Below are positions 35,111 through 49,741 of a stretch of DNA of 64,000 bases, in pieces; position 1 is the first letter of the stretch; every line of letters begins with the position of its first letter. Location: positions 57,104,001 through 57,168,000 of the forward strand of contig OX485804.1 in assembly GCA_950295325.1 (NCBI GenBank), in the 5' to 3' direction. Position numbers and translations under genes: made by a program. This stretch comes from Polytrichum commune. Lineage: Eukaryota; Streptophyta; Polytrichopsida; Polytrichales; Polytrichaceae. The notes below the pieces were generated by a model. It was not told where the DNA came from and made no database searches. It worked only from the letters and a program-made list of their open reading frames with translations.

Positions 35111-35940
35111 CAATTCTACCTCTTTATTACGACGCTTGATAATACGACAACCTCCATATAATGACACAAATTTTATAAAATGGACTTTCTAGTTAGAATA
35201 TTCCTTGATAATATGACTATGACATTGTTAATATGGCACTCATGAATCCCAAGGTAATAAATGCATATAGGAAGGGTCCCACACATATATATAAGTACAT
35301 AGTTAATATGAAACATATGTAACTTTCACATATGAAATGTGGATAAAAGAAAAAATTAATGTAAAATGATGTTAAAACATGGGAACTAAGGGAACTAGGT
35401 TCTCTATCCCAAAACCTAATCAAGAGATTCATTAGCTTTTCTCTTTTTTTGTAGTAGTTTTTCACCTAAACCCTAAAGCAAGGTGCACAATTTGTTTTTG
35501 AGCATTTTGAACTCTATATTTATCATATTGCTTTGAATTCCATATTGTTGGAAAGCTATTGAAATGAAGCTTCTTATGGTGGTAGTTTTTCTTAGTTTTG
35601 AGTTGTATTGGCAAAGATAGACAGTAATGGGTGTTGTACAAACTGTGCTTTGGTGATTTTATTGTGAAGTGGCAACATCAATGGATTAATGATTCTTTCT
35701 TCAAGTTCACATAGATTTCATGAGAGAAATTTACATTTTTGTGAAGACATTTTAAAGAATATTTATTTTGTATATGTGGTTTAAATATCTATGTGTGTTT
35801 TCATACAATACCTCATTATTATAACTAAGTGGTCCAATTTGTCATATTAATGAGTTTGTGACACCTCGATAACATGACGGTTTTCTCATTTCCCAAGTGT
35901 GTCATATTAAATATGTAGGATTATAGTGGTGTAAGAAGGA
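35111..35940 (+). mobile_element. Pogo-like (Tc1/mariner) non-autonomous element, copy 1
   Basis: After TA, the left end reads CAATTCTACCTCTTTATTAC then GACG, with a second block CGACAACCTCCATATAATGA. The right end (about 35900-35940) reads GTGTCATATTAAATATGTAG then GATTATAGTG. Both sides match the reverse complement of 48460-49218. The family's cleanest end, at 49218, is CAGTATAACCTCG, which resembles plant pogo-like (Lemi1/Emigrant) termini. There is no transposase frame. Confidence 0.7.
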
Positions 35941-37256
35941 TCCAAGAACACTTTTAATAGAGCACCAACTTTAGCCAATCATAGTGGCTAATCAGAGATT
36001 TGGTGGATAGTTTCCATTGTTTCTATTATTATTAATGATGTAGGGATATGTAGGTTATCGAGGAGTTTTAAACTTGTGTGTGTGGCTCCCCTTACTTCAT
36101 TGGTGATAACTATGAGGGGTCTAGCTTTCCAACCTTGTGCTCTTATTGCATTTATCAACGGCTTGTACTTGTTTTCTTTTGTTTGTATGGCTTAGTCAAG
36201 GAATTTATCATGTTAAAGTGAATTCAAAGATTTGGATGATTAGGTCCGGTGTAAGTATTAGCGGACCATTTTGTATGTATGGAGCACCTTGTATGTATAC
36301 GATATCTAATCTTAGTTTTGCAAGGCATTCACATCGTGTAGTGTTGTAAGTGCAACTAGTATCCGTGGTTAAATGGTGTTGTCTTAGTGGTTGCCATGTT
36401 GGTTACCAATATTAATGAGTGTGAGGTGTCTAGTGTGTACACTTGATTATAGTTACAAGTTGGTGAATTGGTGGGCAATGCATTGTATCTTGTGATTCTT
36501 AGGCCTTTAAAAAAAATTATTGTTGCATAGAGAGAGTAGATGCGGCCAAGTATCCCAGTCGTTACTTCGGCACAATGTGCACTTGGGGTTGGTTTGTGTG
36601 TGTGGCCTGAAGAAGTTTTCCTATGGTTGCGGGATGGATGCCCATGTATTGTGCGAATCAAAACTTGAGGAGTTGTGTAATTTGTGTGTCCACAGTTTGT
36701 GATGTTTTCCAAAGTGGTTAGAAAGTTCTACGGTACAAAAGGTTTCTACCTTTACTTCAAAATTCTTAATGGTCTTGTTTAAATATACACACTAGAGAAA
36801 CAATGCCTCTCCCTTATGTATATTATGTACACTAATGCCTCAAATGATACCCTTCTTTACACTCATGTTAGTTTGACTCCGGTATGTCCTTGGGATCCTC
36901 ATTGCACATGTTAGGTTGGAGTTTGAGGGAGGTTTGGCAAATCTATATGGTATGTTTGTGGGTTATGTGTATATGTGGTATAGGTGTTATGGTGTCTTGT
37001 ATGGTGTTGTTAATTGCTAGTGAATCAGCCATATCATTTCCCTTGAATCATGCGTGAGCTCTAACTTTTGGATCAAGTTCTTTGGAGTTAAAACCATCTT
37101 CTGTGTTGAACTATGGTTGTTATTAGTGGTCTGTCGGGTGATTATGTTTGGAGGATGGGCATCTTACATGGTTGTTGATAAGGTAGATGCTATAATTTGA
37201 GGCTATCCCGTTAATATAGGTAGGTCATCATGATTAATTTCTTGTAAGTTGGCAAC
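35941..37256. other. Intergenic with a fragment of family C (about 36780-36875)
   Basis: About 36780-36875 (ATTATGTACACTAATGCCTC) is an inverted fragment of the family C subterminal region. The overlapping frames at 36356-36712 and 36520-36702 are on opposite strands and show no domain. Confidence 0.5.
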
Positions 37257-37954
37257 CTAGGGGGTGGACTCTTCATACCACATATGAACTAAATGTGAGT
37301 GCAAGTAGGGGTATAATTGAGGCATTAGCGTACATAATATATATATATATATAAGGGAGAAGTACATTTAAAAAGGCTATTAAGAATGTTGAAGTAAAGG
37401 TAGATGTACAAAAGGGGGCCCGAGGGTTTGGAGAAAAAAATGACAATGAATGTGCTAGTTCCATCCAATTCCTGTTTTCATCCATTATTGTCATATGGTA
37501 ATAGTCCTCATTGACTACCTTGTCCATTCTTGTTGGGGTTTGCATTTGGATTCTAGGTTTCTAGAAAGCAGAGGCTCATGGAGCACTCATGGACTTTCTT
37601 GAGTTTTGCTCTCCAGATTGTGGCTACATTATTGTGCTCTTGTCTTTGTTTGCTTGATGTCATCGTTGAGTTAAACAATGCTATGGATGAAATTTGTTCA
37701 ATAACTTTCTTATTGGAAATTGAGAGTGGATTTTAGATGTAATATATGCTTATTTAATTATTTAATTATATTTTATATATGTAATCAAGGCATTTATTAC
37801 GTTACATTGAAAAGCTTAGTATAAATACATGACTCCATTTTCTAGCATGCCCTTAGTACATATATACACATTTGCTTTGCTCTACAGGGGGTTTAATTTC
37901 ATCGCAACTCATGCACGTCAATTAAATTTCCAATGAAGAGTCCACCCCCCGGGG
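37257..37954 (+). mobile_element. TIR element, family C, copy 2 (longest copy)
   Basis: The left end CTAGGGGGTGGACTCTTCAT and the right end ATGAAGAGTCCACCCCCCGG are inverted repeats. The 698-bp body shares its ends with 31558-32093 and its centre (for example TTGTTGGGGTTTGCATTTGG) with the inverted copy at 39156-39813. It is non-coding. Confidence 0.9.
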
Positions 37955-39155
37955 TTGGAAAGTGTTATCAAATAGCTTATGGTTATGCTCTAAGAATATT
38001 TTGAAATCATGAGAGTCTTCCTACTATTTGTGTGTTGTTGAGTAGGCTATATACTCTTGAATGTTGATGTTGCGAGGTTTCCGTTTCCTTTACCATATGA
38101 TGGGATAAAGGACTTGTATGTAGATGCTTTGGGATGAGTTGCGTGCAAGCATGGTAAAGTGGACCAAACAAATGCTCCGGTAAACTAAATCCATGATGTT
38201 TTGGTCAAATGCCTAAAAATAATAGTAAAATGTTGTTTAAATTTGGGTTTTCATGATGCCTTGTATTGTTGTGTTAAGTATCCAATTATAAAATATCAAG
38301 ATAATCTCTTTAGAATTTATCATTAAAAGTAATGCTAAAAAAAATGACTAAATTTGGTTCCCAACATAAATTTTTGACCTTAAATATTTTGAACTTGGTA
38401 TTTTTCTCATATTCCTTGTGTTTATTATAGACTTGAGGGCATCATTAAATTTTTTAGAAAATCATCAATTCATGGAAATATATTAAATTTTGAACCAAAT
38501 ATAGAAACTTTACATTCAACATCACGTACTTGCACAAATTGACATTTAAGTATATTTGGACAAATTACTTATCCAAAATTAATAAGGGGATGGACACTTG
38601 TGGGGACAAAAACATCAAACAACAACAACAAAAGCAACAACACAACAAGCACAACTTCAAATGTTTGTATTCCATTCATATTCCATGTTCACCAACCACC
38701 ATTTTGTGTAGTTTTTGCAATTTGGTGTACACCATATTGGCAGTTGGAATTGTCTAAAATTCATGCATAAATCCGCATATACTCAAATCTTGGTTACACC
38801 ACTTGCACCATCTATCTATCTATCTATCTATTATCTATCAACATAAACCGCTTGGCATTGTAAATCGACATGATATTCTTTTCTTAACTTATCATGATTT
38901 TTTATTTGACAAAATTCAAAGTTAGTATACAATTTTGAATCACTTTCACTTGAATCTTTGCAAGGATCAAGAGTTGTTTACTTTATTGTGCTTGCACCCA
39001 GTTTTATTCCGATGGTTGGGGGGTATAGAACTCGGTTGGTATTTGGTGGGCATGTGTTAGAGGTACTGTGGTAGTGGACATGGTTTTTAGGAGAATTTGT
39101 CCATTTGTCTGATGAATTGAGTTTGTATGGTCTATTGGTAAATGTGGGGTCATGT
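37955..39155. other. Intergenic, (TCTA)n microsatellite
   Basis: A TCTA run lies at about 38811-38831. The rest is AT-rich, with no gene recognised. Confidence 0.5.
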
Positions 39156-39813
39156 CTTGGGGGTGAACTCTTCATTGGAAACCTAAATGTTGTGCGTGGG
39201 TCACTATGAAAATAAACCCCGTATATATGGGAATCCTATGCAGGAAGAAAAAAATGTATACGTACTAACGGTAGGCTAGGAAATGTATTCATGTATTCAT
39301 ACTATGCTTTTCAATTGAATGTGATAAATGCATCCACTACATATACAAAATGTAAACCGTGATGAAAATAAGCTTTTATTACATATAAAATTCACTTTTA
39401 GTTTCCAATGAGAAAGTCATTGAACAAATTTTCATCCATAGCATGCAACTCAACAATTGAATCAAACGAACAAAGATGAAAGAAAAATAACAACCACAAT
39501 CTGGAGAGCACCCATGAGCACTCCAAGAGCTTTTAATTTATAAAAATCTAGAACCCAAATGCAAATTCTAACAAGAATGGGCATGCTAGTCATTGAGGAC
39601 TATTACCCTATAACAACAATGGTTGCAAACGTGAATTGGATGAGACTAACACATCAGTTGTCAATCTTTTCTCTAAACCTTAGGGTCCCCTTTTGTACAT
39701 CCACCTTTGCTTCCAAAAAAAAAATACTATCCTTTTTGAATGCACACACTAGAGAAAACAATACCTTTCCCTTACGTATATTATGTACACTAACGCCTCA
39801 AATAATACCCCTT
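39156..39813 (-). mobile_element. TIR element, family C, copy 3 (inverted, one end lost)
   Basis: It starts CTTGGGGGTGAACTCTTCAT and runs through the family C centre in reverse orientation. It stops after GCCTCAAATAATACCCCTTC, about 55 bp short of the expected second terminus, where unrelated sequence begins. Confidence 0.85.
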
Positions 39814-40794
39814 CGTGCTGGAGGGTTATGTGTTGGCTGGGAGCTTCTCAAATGATTGGTTGGAGTCGTGGGGTGAAGGTGTAATGTGTGGGTGGGGAGT
39901 CTTGGCTATGTAGAAACCAAGTGCAATATTACCCATTGCTAGGATGCAATACTTGTATCTCAAAAGCATGTGAGGCATCATGGAACCAATTTACCTATGG
40001 AGCCTTCTTAGAAACTACCTATGGAAATATATCCAAGTGATATCCTAGGCCCAGGCTGAGAAGAGTAGTAGGTAGAGTCATGTAAACCCATGATCCTGAA
40101 GGCTTTCATTTTGCAGAATCTGGCCCATCTTGCCCTTCCGTATTCGTCACCAAACACAATGCCACCAAGGTCATGACAACGGCAGAGGTGGATTGACAGG
40201 TTGTGTTTTTTTCCTTCTCTTGAAGGCTCTTCAACTACACTCGAATGTCCGTCATATCAACCTCCTTAATGTCACTCCTTCTCTGATATCTCAAAACTTT
40301 AGGGAACTGATGTTCTAATGTCCAATTATCACTCCTTGTTGTCATGCTTCCGTTTTATATATCACAAGTTTTTTCATTAATATAAACCACACGCTCGCGC
40401 ACATCATGTTGTCATCATTGTAGTTATTGTCATCAACGCAACATTGATTTTTGTTGTTCCAACTGTCACATGTTACATTGTTTCTCTTTTACCTCGCGTC
40501 GATGTTAACACTACATAGCTTCTTAATATCACGTGCACTTTGGTTGCCAAAAAGTGTGATATTAGAGAGTTTAGAGTTTACTTACATGATTCTGGATTTG
40601 ACTTGCCAACCAAGACATAGACTTGGCTCATATGCTAACACAGAACGGAGTTACGGGTCTTCTGGCCTATAAACCAAGTGGTCCTGCCTATTGTCACAAA
40701 GTGGTCTCTTTTGGGCTACTATTTTTTAATAATAAAATTTTGATGTGCAGCTTTCCTCTTTGTTGATTAAGCCAACATTGTCAATGTTGTCACG
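39814..40794. other. Intergenic before the carboxypeptidase relic
   Basis: Frames at 40130-40318 and 40451-40672 have no recognised domain. Upstream exons of the carboxypeptidase would be expected here in an intact gene, but none could be identified. Confidence 0.4.
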
Positions 40795-42430
40795 ACAGGT
40801 CTCGCAACATTACTAGACATGGGACAAAGTGTCTCCTATTATTGTTCATTGGATGGAACCGACTTTTTGGCATAATTCCTTAATTAAGGATTGTGAAGGA
40901 GGTGCTAATCACCAATACAACTTCCGAAAGGGTTTCATGCACCCTGAAGGTTTGAGGGTTAGATCTGTAACTCACTGATTATGATTCTAGGCTATGGCCA
41001 AGTGTTACTGTCTCTTGCTGGAGGTGGTCTCTTTTGGACATTTGTTAAAAATAAACACGTGTGACTAAATCATTGTTTGTCAATTGAGCTAGCAAGCATT
41101 TGAGTCTTAGACAATTATCATGCATCACGAAAAGATCTGTAATGTATCATCATGGTAGATTTGTATTGTACTTTCACCAACGAAGGACGATTGCCCAAGA
41201 CTCATATGTTGGTAATGTAGGAGTCTCAATTTTATCACAACAAGTCTTGCGACACCACTAGACATGAGATGGAGCAATCCATTCCCTTGTTATTTTGATG
41301 GCATTGACTATTTAGCACAATTTCCTTTATCAAAGGAGTTTGAAGCATGTGTTGATGGCCAACACAGACTCCAAACGTGGTACAAGGGTGATCGAAGTTC
41401 ATAACCAGGAATGGGATTACTTTCGAAGTTACGAGTCTAGGCTATTTCCTCCTATCCTATGTGTTATAAAAATTTGTCAATATTAAGATATGTGGGTGTT
41501 ATTCGGTTCATTTTTCATGTTCTCCAACTTCTACCGATTAGGCTCACACAACAAAACTTGTGTTACATTAGCAAATCCACAATGAAGCATCAACAAAAAT
41601 TGGATTGAAAATAAAAAATCTCCCCTTATTTAATTATAGTTATTGGAAGTGCGCATTTGTTGATTTCTTAATTGAATACCTCATAGGTCCTCCCAATTGT
41701 GTTCACAATCGAGTGTGCAGTGATTAACAAAATTTGAGAACGTAGTCCAGTTTCTTTAAACATGTGACTTTCTGGTGTTTATTCTTTGATCTTGACTGAA
41801 TCTTACAACAATCAAATATAAGGGTTCAATGAAGGAAAAAGTAAGCGAATAACACGCGCGTACGTTAGGCAAGTGTAGATGAATCCTTTTTGGGGGCTTT
41901 AACCAGTGTTGAATTTGTTGTGACAGGTCTCTCCTTCTCTCGCAACCCTGTTCGACATGTGACTAAGTGTCCCCTACCATTGTTCATTGGATGGCACCGA
42001 CTTTGTAGCACAATTTCTCAACCAACAGAGTGTGAAGGAGGCCCTAATGGCCAGTGTGGCCTCTGAATGGGTATTGTGCAGATCCGCGTTGGCTGGGGAT
42101 ACAATGAAGAGCGTGAAGTAAATGGTGGGCAAGCTGCTTCCCGTGATCCCCGTTCTCCTGTACCAGTGAATATGTGGCATGAAGGATGGTGTGGCTTGTA
42201 ACAAGGCATGGATGCAAACTCCAACGTGGAATGGCACCCGAGCCTTTTTTGCCACCCACCATAGCCCATGGCTAGTCAAGGGTGATAGTAATAAAGTGGC
42301 TGGGTATTGGCAAACCTATCACACGTTATCGCATGTGGTGCTTTTGGGAGCTGGACACCTCGTTCCCGGCCGATCAGGGGCTCCAACTCGCAGAAGATGA
42401 TCGAGAGTTGGATCGGAGAGGAGCTGGTCC
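40795..42430 (+). pseudogene. Serine carboxypeptidase-like (SCPL50-type) pseudogene with a triplicated exon start
   Basis: The 3' copy (about 41929-42430) reads DGTDFVAQFLNQQSVKEALM, GDTMKSVK, a stop, VIPVLLYQ, a stop, MKDGVACNKAWMQTPTWNG, GYWQTYHTLSHVVLLGAGHL then VP. This is the C-terminal half of a peptidase S10 protein. The catalytic His is in GAGHLVP and the Asp would fall near YQ-ICGMKDGV, where the normal pattern is YQG--DLRDGV. The frame shifts twice after GHLVP: ADQG is in a second frame and SQKMIESWIGEELVQ in a third. Two in-frame stops are present. The exon start (GLATLLDM, then LDGTDF) occurs also at about 40795-40860 and 41235-41300, so there are three decayed copies. The N-terminal half with the nucleophile Ser was not found. 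Confidence 0.85.
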
Positions 42431-45314
42431 AGGTGCCTCGTGCATGAATGCAATATTTTCGTGATGGGCTTCTTTTTGGTGCAATTTGTGATGAGTTTCA
42501 GTGGACAAAGGTGGGAGCAAACGGTAACAGAATCTTTCTTACATCACACAGGTACTCATCTCAGAAATGCAAGCGACATATGGGCAGTGATTACTGTTGA
42601 TGAGTCAGTGTCGGCATTTACTTAGGCACCTACCCTTCAGGGTTTTGATTGTTTTGTCAGTGCTTATAGATCAACATTACAGAAGGATGAGGTAATTCAT
42701 CAGCACTTAATTCAACTTGTGCAGACGTTTCATCCCTTTTAGATATTCCAACTGTAAAATAATGTAGAAACAAAAAGAATGAAATTGCAACCCTGCTATG
42801 TCACTGATACAGTTGCAGTTTAGTGTGATTGAAACGATGTGGAACAAGCTGTTGATGTATGGGTCTAAGGGTCTGAGATGTTCATCAGTAAATTTCTTCT
42901 TCATGGATTGCAGTGACATATTTTTGGTCTGGAGTACACAACTGCAATCTGAGGAAGTTGGAGTCCTATAGTCCACAGCTGCACTCTGAGTATGTTGCAA
43001 TGAATGTTATTACTCAAGTACGAACGTACACATTCTGCCACTGTCACGTCACATCATAGTGATGTTCTTCGTTCTTCTACATATGTAAGTTAAACATTCT
43101 TCAAGGCCTATCTCTGTTCCTCCCAAATCATCCAGACTTTCAATTCACATTCTAAATGATTTTTTTAGAATGTGCAGATCTCACAATGAACAGGTAACTT
43201 ATCATATTGCGGAAGGAGAATACTAAACTGATCCAAGTCCTGCTACCGTAACAAAATCATCAACTGGCACAGCACCTAGAAATCGGGCCCTTTAATCTTT
43301 AGTTAAACATTAGGGAAGATGATGACATCATCTGATCCTAAATATCCAAGAACGGTCAAGATTCACTGAAGGAACATCAATGATTATTTGTTATCAAAAT
43401 GCTAGAAGATGTAGGGTTAGAATAGGTGCATAGCATGTTCATGTCCTCCCAAAGGGACTTGGAAGTTTCACTTACTTGCTGATCTTTTCTAGGGACCAAA
43501 TTATCCAGAGTAGGTACAAGATAGATTTGCAATGAATACCTACTCACATTTGAAACTTTCATATCCAAGAATCCCCATCTAGCACTCAATTTTCAGGATC
43601 TTGACAAGTAATAGAGCTAAAAAAGGCAATTATCTTCCCAGAGGATCAGTAAGCAACACACTTGAATAGTATCTGTTGCAAAACTTGGTAGATCCAAAAT
43701 GATTGAATGTGGAGAAGAATATTCCTCTTTCTAGTCTAAAGATTGAACACGAGGTCCACACATACAAAAGCACAAAGAACCAAAAGAAATACAATTATTG
43801 AGCTCTTTTATATCCAATCATTTGAAGGCTGGAGCATAATTCACATAAAGGTTGATGCAGTCCACTTCATGTAAGATGGGAGGACTTGACAAGGGATTCA
43901 AATGCTTTTGTTGAGCAAGAGGACACAATCTAAACCTCTACTAAGTACCAAATCAGCAAAGAAGCCAATGCAATTGAGCTCCTGAATATTGGACATCTTA
44001 CAATGAAAAATTAAGTTGAAGGTCAAGATACTTAATGGCCTGAAAGTGATTCTACAAGATGAACACGAGATGAACACTTCAGAGCATACGAGATGAACAC
44101 TTCAGAGCAAGTATGCCAATGACATGTCTTCAATCCGAGTTGGAACAACATAGCAAATTTATTTTCACAACCTCTCATTTTTACCTCAAAAGGAAGCGGT
44201 CGTTATGGGGTCCATTTAGAAATTTGATGAGGACATAACTCAAGACAACAGGTTGCCAACTACCTAACCAACTCCTTATTAAGTCAATAGCCATTTCCCA
44301 GACTTGATCTACAGTGATGAATAATCCGGAAACAGAATTCCAGCACTCCACACTTTCTGCTTCTGTGTTGCACCTCTGCAGCTGATCCCACAAGTGACTC
44401 CACTGCTCCTTAAAACATATCCACAGACTGAAACTGTGGCTCAAGATGAAATTGCAACACTGAACATTCCCATACAACATAATCCCAGCATGCACAATGT
44501 ATTATGAAGTGCAAGGGATCTCTGTAAGCATTCTGAAATGCTCATGGGTACTATGATTCAAGTAACAGAATAATTCGAAGGAAAGCATGCCTCAAAATTC
44601 ATTCTCTTATCAACCAGTTTGACCCATCCTTTTCCTAAAAAAAAAAAAAAAAAAAACCCTTCTCATAAGCAGATAAGCCAAGTACAGTCTCAACCTACTG
44701 AGCACCCTTGCCATGGAAAAGAGTCCAATAAGCAACTATATGTAGATTCTCGCTGCAATTGTACAGAGACAATGAACAAACACAATTGCAAATACCATGC
44801 AACCAAATACAGGAACACATCGTCCAGCAAGAAGAGAAAGAATAAGTTCCTTTGAAGGGAAGAATAAGACACAACTCCTGCCCAGGGTACCAAAATACCA
44901 TGGAACCGCTGGCATTCCAAAAAAAGACTTCAGAAAAATAAGAAGCTTTAAATGCTTTCTGTCTAACTGTATAAACAACTTTACATGCATGAATGGCAAA
45001 GAGGTGAAATGCGCCCCAAAACACTCATTAAATGCATAGACCTGGATCAATGCACTTGAGCACCAGCAACCTAAGCTAGTCGACATGGTTGCAGGTGGTC
45101 ACAGGAGCATTTGCTAGGCTGCTGCTTTCCAATCCCCTTATCACTTCTTCTCCAGCCCTGCTCAAGTATCCAACCATCAACGCCCAAGCCACTGCCTATT
45201 CACGGTGACAAGTGCAAAGAAGAGGGACACCTCTGTGATGTACTCACATTATTGTCAATCCCCAAATATCAGGTGTTGCCAGATTCTGTCAACACCTCCC
45301 TAACTAGAGTCGCA
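42431..45314. other. Intergenic and probable 3' UTR of RABF2; possible LINE tail at 44181-44495
   Basis: The right end of this stretch is 3' UTR of the minus-strand Rab gene; its poly(A) site was not fixed. A long minus frame near 44181-44495 (LFITVDQVWEMAIDLIRSWL) faintly resembles the zinc-binding tail of LINE reverse transcriptases (xVW--AxxLI-SW). That resemblance is weak and no reverse transcriptase core was found. A poly-A run lies at about 44637-44657. Confidence 0.3.
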
Positions 45315-47919
<2,605 letters not shown>

Positions 47920-48459
47920 CGTTCCGTTGCGTGTCTGTTACTTCTGAATTCGGCACGGACAAGCAATACAACAGAAGAAAAAGAAAAAACACAAAAAATC
48001 GGAGCCCCGATCTTCCCAGAAGACTGAGAATCCTACACCGACATCTCCAAAAAATCTCTACAAATTAACATACGAGCATCGAGCTTCCGCAATTAGGGTT
48101 TGATTTTTGTCACCGATATGGTCCACGGAAAGGGGGACAAAACGTGGGTGATGTGATATATCTGAGGGGATGAAATATAGTGTTAGGAGAGGTGCGACAA
48201 CGAGATTGAAGCGATGAGTTCAAAGAATTTGAGGCGAATGGCAGAGAGAAAGTCGGAAAGAGGTTGAAGGGAAGCGTGTTGAGAGGAGACGTCGAAGGCG
48301 ACCAACTCCAGTGAGTCGTCCCATGCTTCCTGTCCCCCCGACCCCGATCTTCGGATGATCTGCCACTTGGGCTTCTCTTGACCGTCCGATCTCCCTGCCC
48401 ACTTAGAATACTCCCCTCTACCCGGGTGGAAAATTTTGACTTTGGTGGTGGGTTCAATT
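47920..48459 (-). promoter_or_regulatory. 5' leader and promoter of RABF2, with telo-box
   Basis: Read on the minus strand, the leader upstream of the ATG is T- and C-rich. AAACCCTAA (48093-48101 on the plus strand as TTAGGGTTT), a telo-box typical of constitutive plant promoters near the transcription start, lies about 175-180 nt before the start codon. No TATA box is evident. The far end is bounded by a pogo-like element at 48460. The frames at 48110-48457 and 48220-48402 are not supported as genes. Confidence 0.6.
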
Positions 48460-49218
48460 CACGGTACCATTCTCCTTCTTTAGTTTGACATGTTTAGGAA
48501 ACACAAAAAAAGTCGTAATCTCGAGGTGTCTTCTTCTCAATAATATGACAAATGGCATAAAGTTGTCGTATTATTGAGGGAATACGAAAACATAAGTAAT
48601 ATGAGCTTCAAAATATATACAACAAGTTTAAGCAATATACATGGTATGAAATAATTACTTATAACTCCAAACAAATACAAATATTAACAAGAACTCTTGA
48701 AATAGGACTCCAAAGATCTTTGGTGTTGCCTACCCAAGTTAACAATTGTCATCTTATCTAAATTTTTTACTAACTTTTGAAAATTAAGAATTTCATTAAC
48801 ATCAAAATATAAAGGTTTCTCTAATAAGAAACTAGACAACAATGATGCATGACATTTAGCATCAAGATACCGGTGATACATATCACCCATGTACAAGGCA
48901 ACATACTAGGCAGGAGGCCATTTTAATCCTAAACATGTCCATTTTACACTAATAACCCTACTTATCATTAAGTTCCCAATGATAAGTGAAGTTCCCAAGT
49001 AGTTCCCAAGTGAAAATGGATGTATTTTAGATGTACATAACATAGATGAAAATAAATTTAGCATTAACTAACCTCTTTAATATGAAAAAACAAAGATTCT
49101 AAATGTCGCATTATCGAGTGTCATAGTTGTATAAAGGAGGGACTTTTGAATTAAAAAGTTTGGTCTCGCAAAAAATATGCCGTAATATGGAGGGTGTCGC
49201 ATTAACGAGGTTATACTG
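48460..49218 (-). mobile_element. Pogo-like (Tc1/mariner) non-autonomous element, copy 2
   Basis: The right end, read inward on the minus strand, is CAGTATAACCTCGTTAATGC preceded by TA (49219-49220). The left end (about 48460-48500: CATTCTCCTTCTTTAGTTTG, then ACATG) is diverged but collinear with the right end of 35111-35940. The interior shares GAGGTGTC and AATATGACAAAT blocks with that copy in inverted orientation. It abuts the RABF2 promoter. Confidence 0.75.
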
Positions 49219-49343
49219 TATTCCCAAAAGTCGTGGTGCATAAGTTAGTTATAAAGGAGAATATGACACTTATGTGTGTATCATTCACTGAATATTGGTA
49301 GTGTAATGGACCCTTTGGTGGTGTCGGGATGAGTTATGGCAAC

Positions 49344-49741
49344 ACTACACTAAATGTTGTATTTAGTTTCATATGGTATATTATGTCATTGTGATAATGA
49401 TTCTAGTGATATTTCTTACAATTAAGTTCATAAGTATTTTCATGGATGATTGAAACTTGGATGAAATCCATGCGAATCATTGAAACAAAGTTTGATGTAT
49501 TTTGCATCCTAACAATTCCATAATGAAATATTGTCTTGGATGATTGAAACTTGGATGAAAACTCACTTAGCAAGTGATAGTATTTGCATCATTCTAAATT
49601 TGTAATGCCCAAATTTGTTTACAAGGATGACAAATAATGTTAGGTTTTACATTTAGTGTTGGTGATACTACACATGCGGTTACAATTAGTATTGAGCAAG
49701 ACAAATAAAATTGGTGACACTAAATAATATTTAGTGTAGTA
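49344..49741 (+). mobile_element. MITE, family B, copy 2
   Basis: The ends ACTACACTAAATGTTGTATT and AATATTTAGTGTAGT are inverted, and the body is collinear with 14568-14956. GATGATTGAAACTTGGATGA occurs twice within this copy (near 49443 and 49540), a small internal duplication. Confidence 0.85.

Noticed and set aside
38811-38831. Short direct repeats that could suggest a CRISPR-like array
   Set aside because: It is a plain TCTA microsatellite without spacers, and the genome is eukaryotic.
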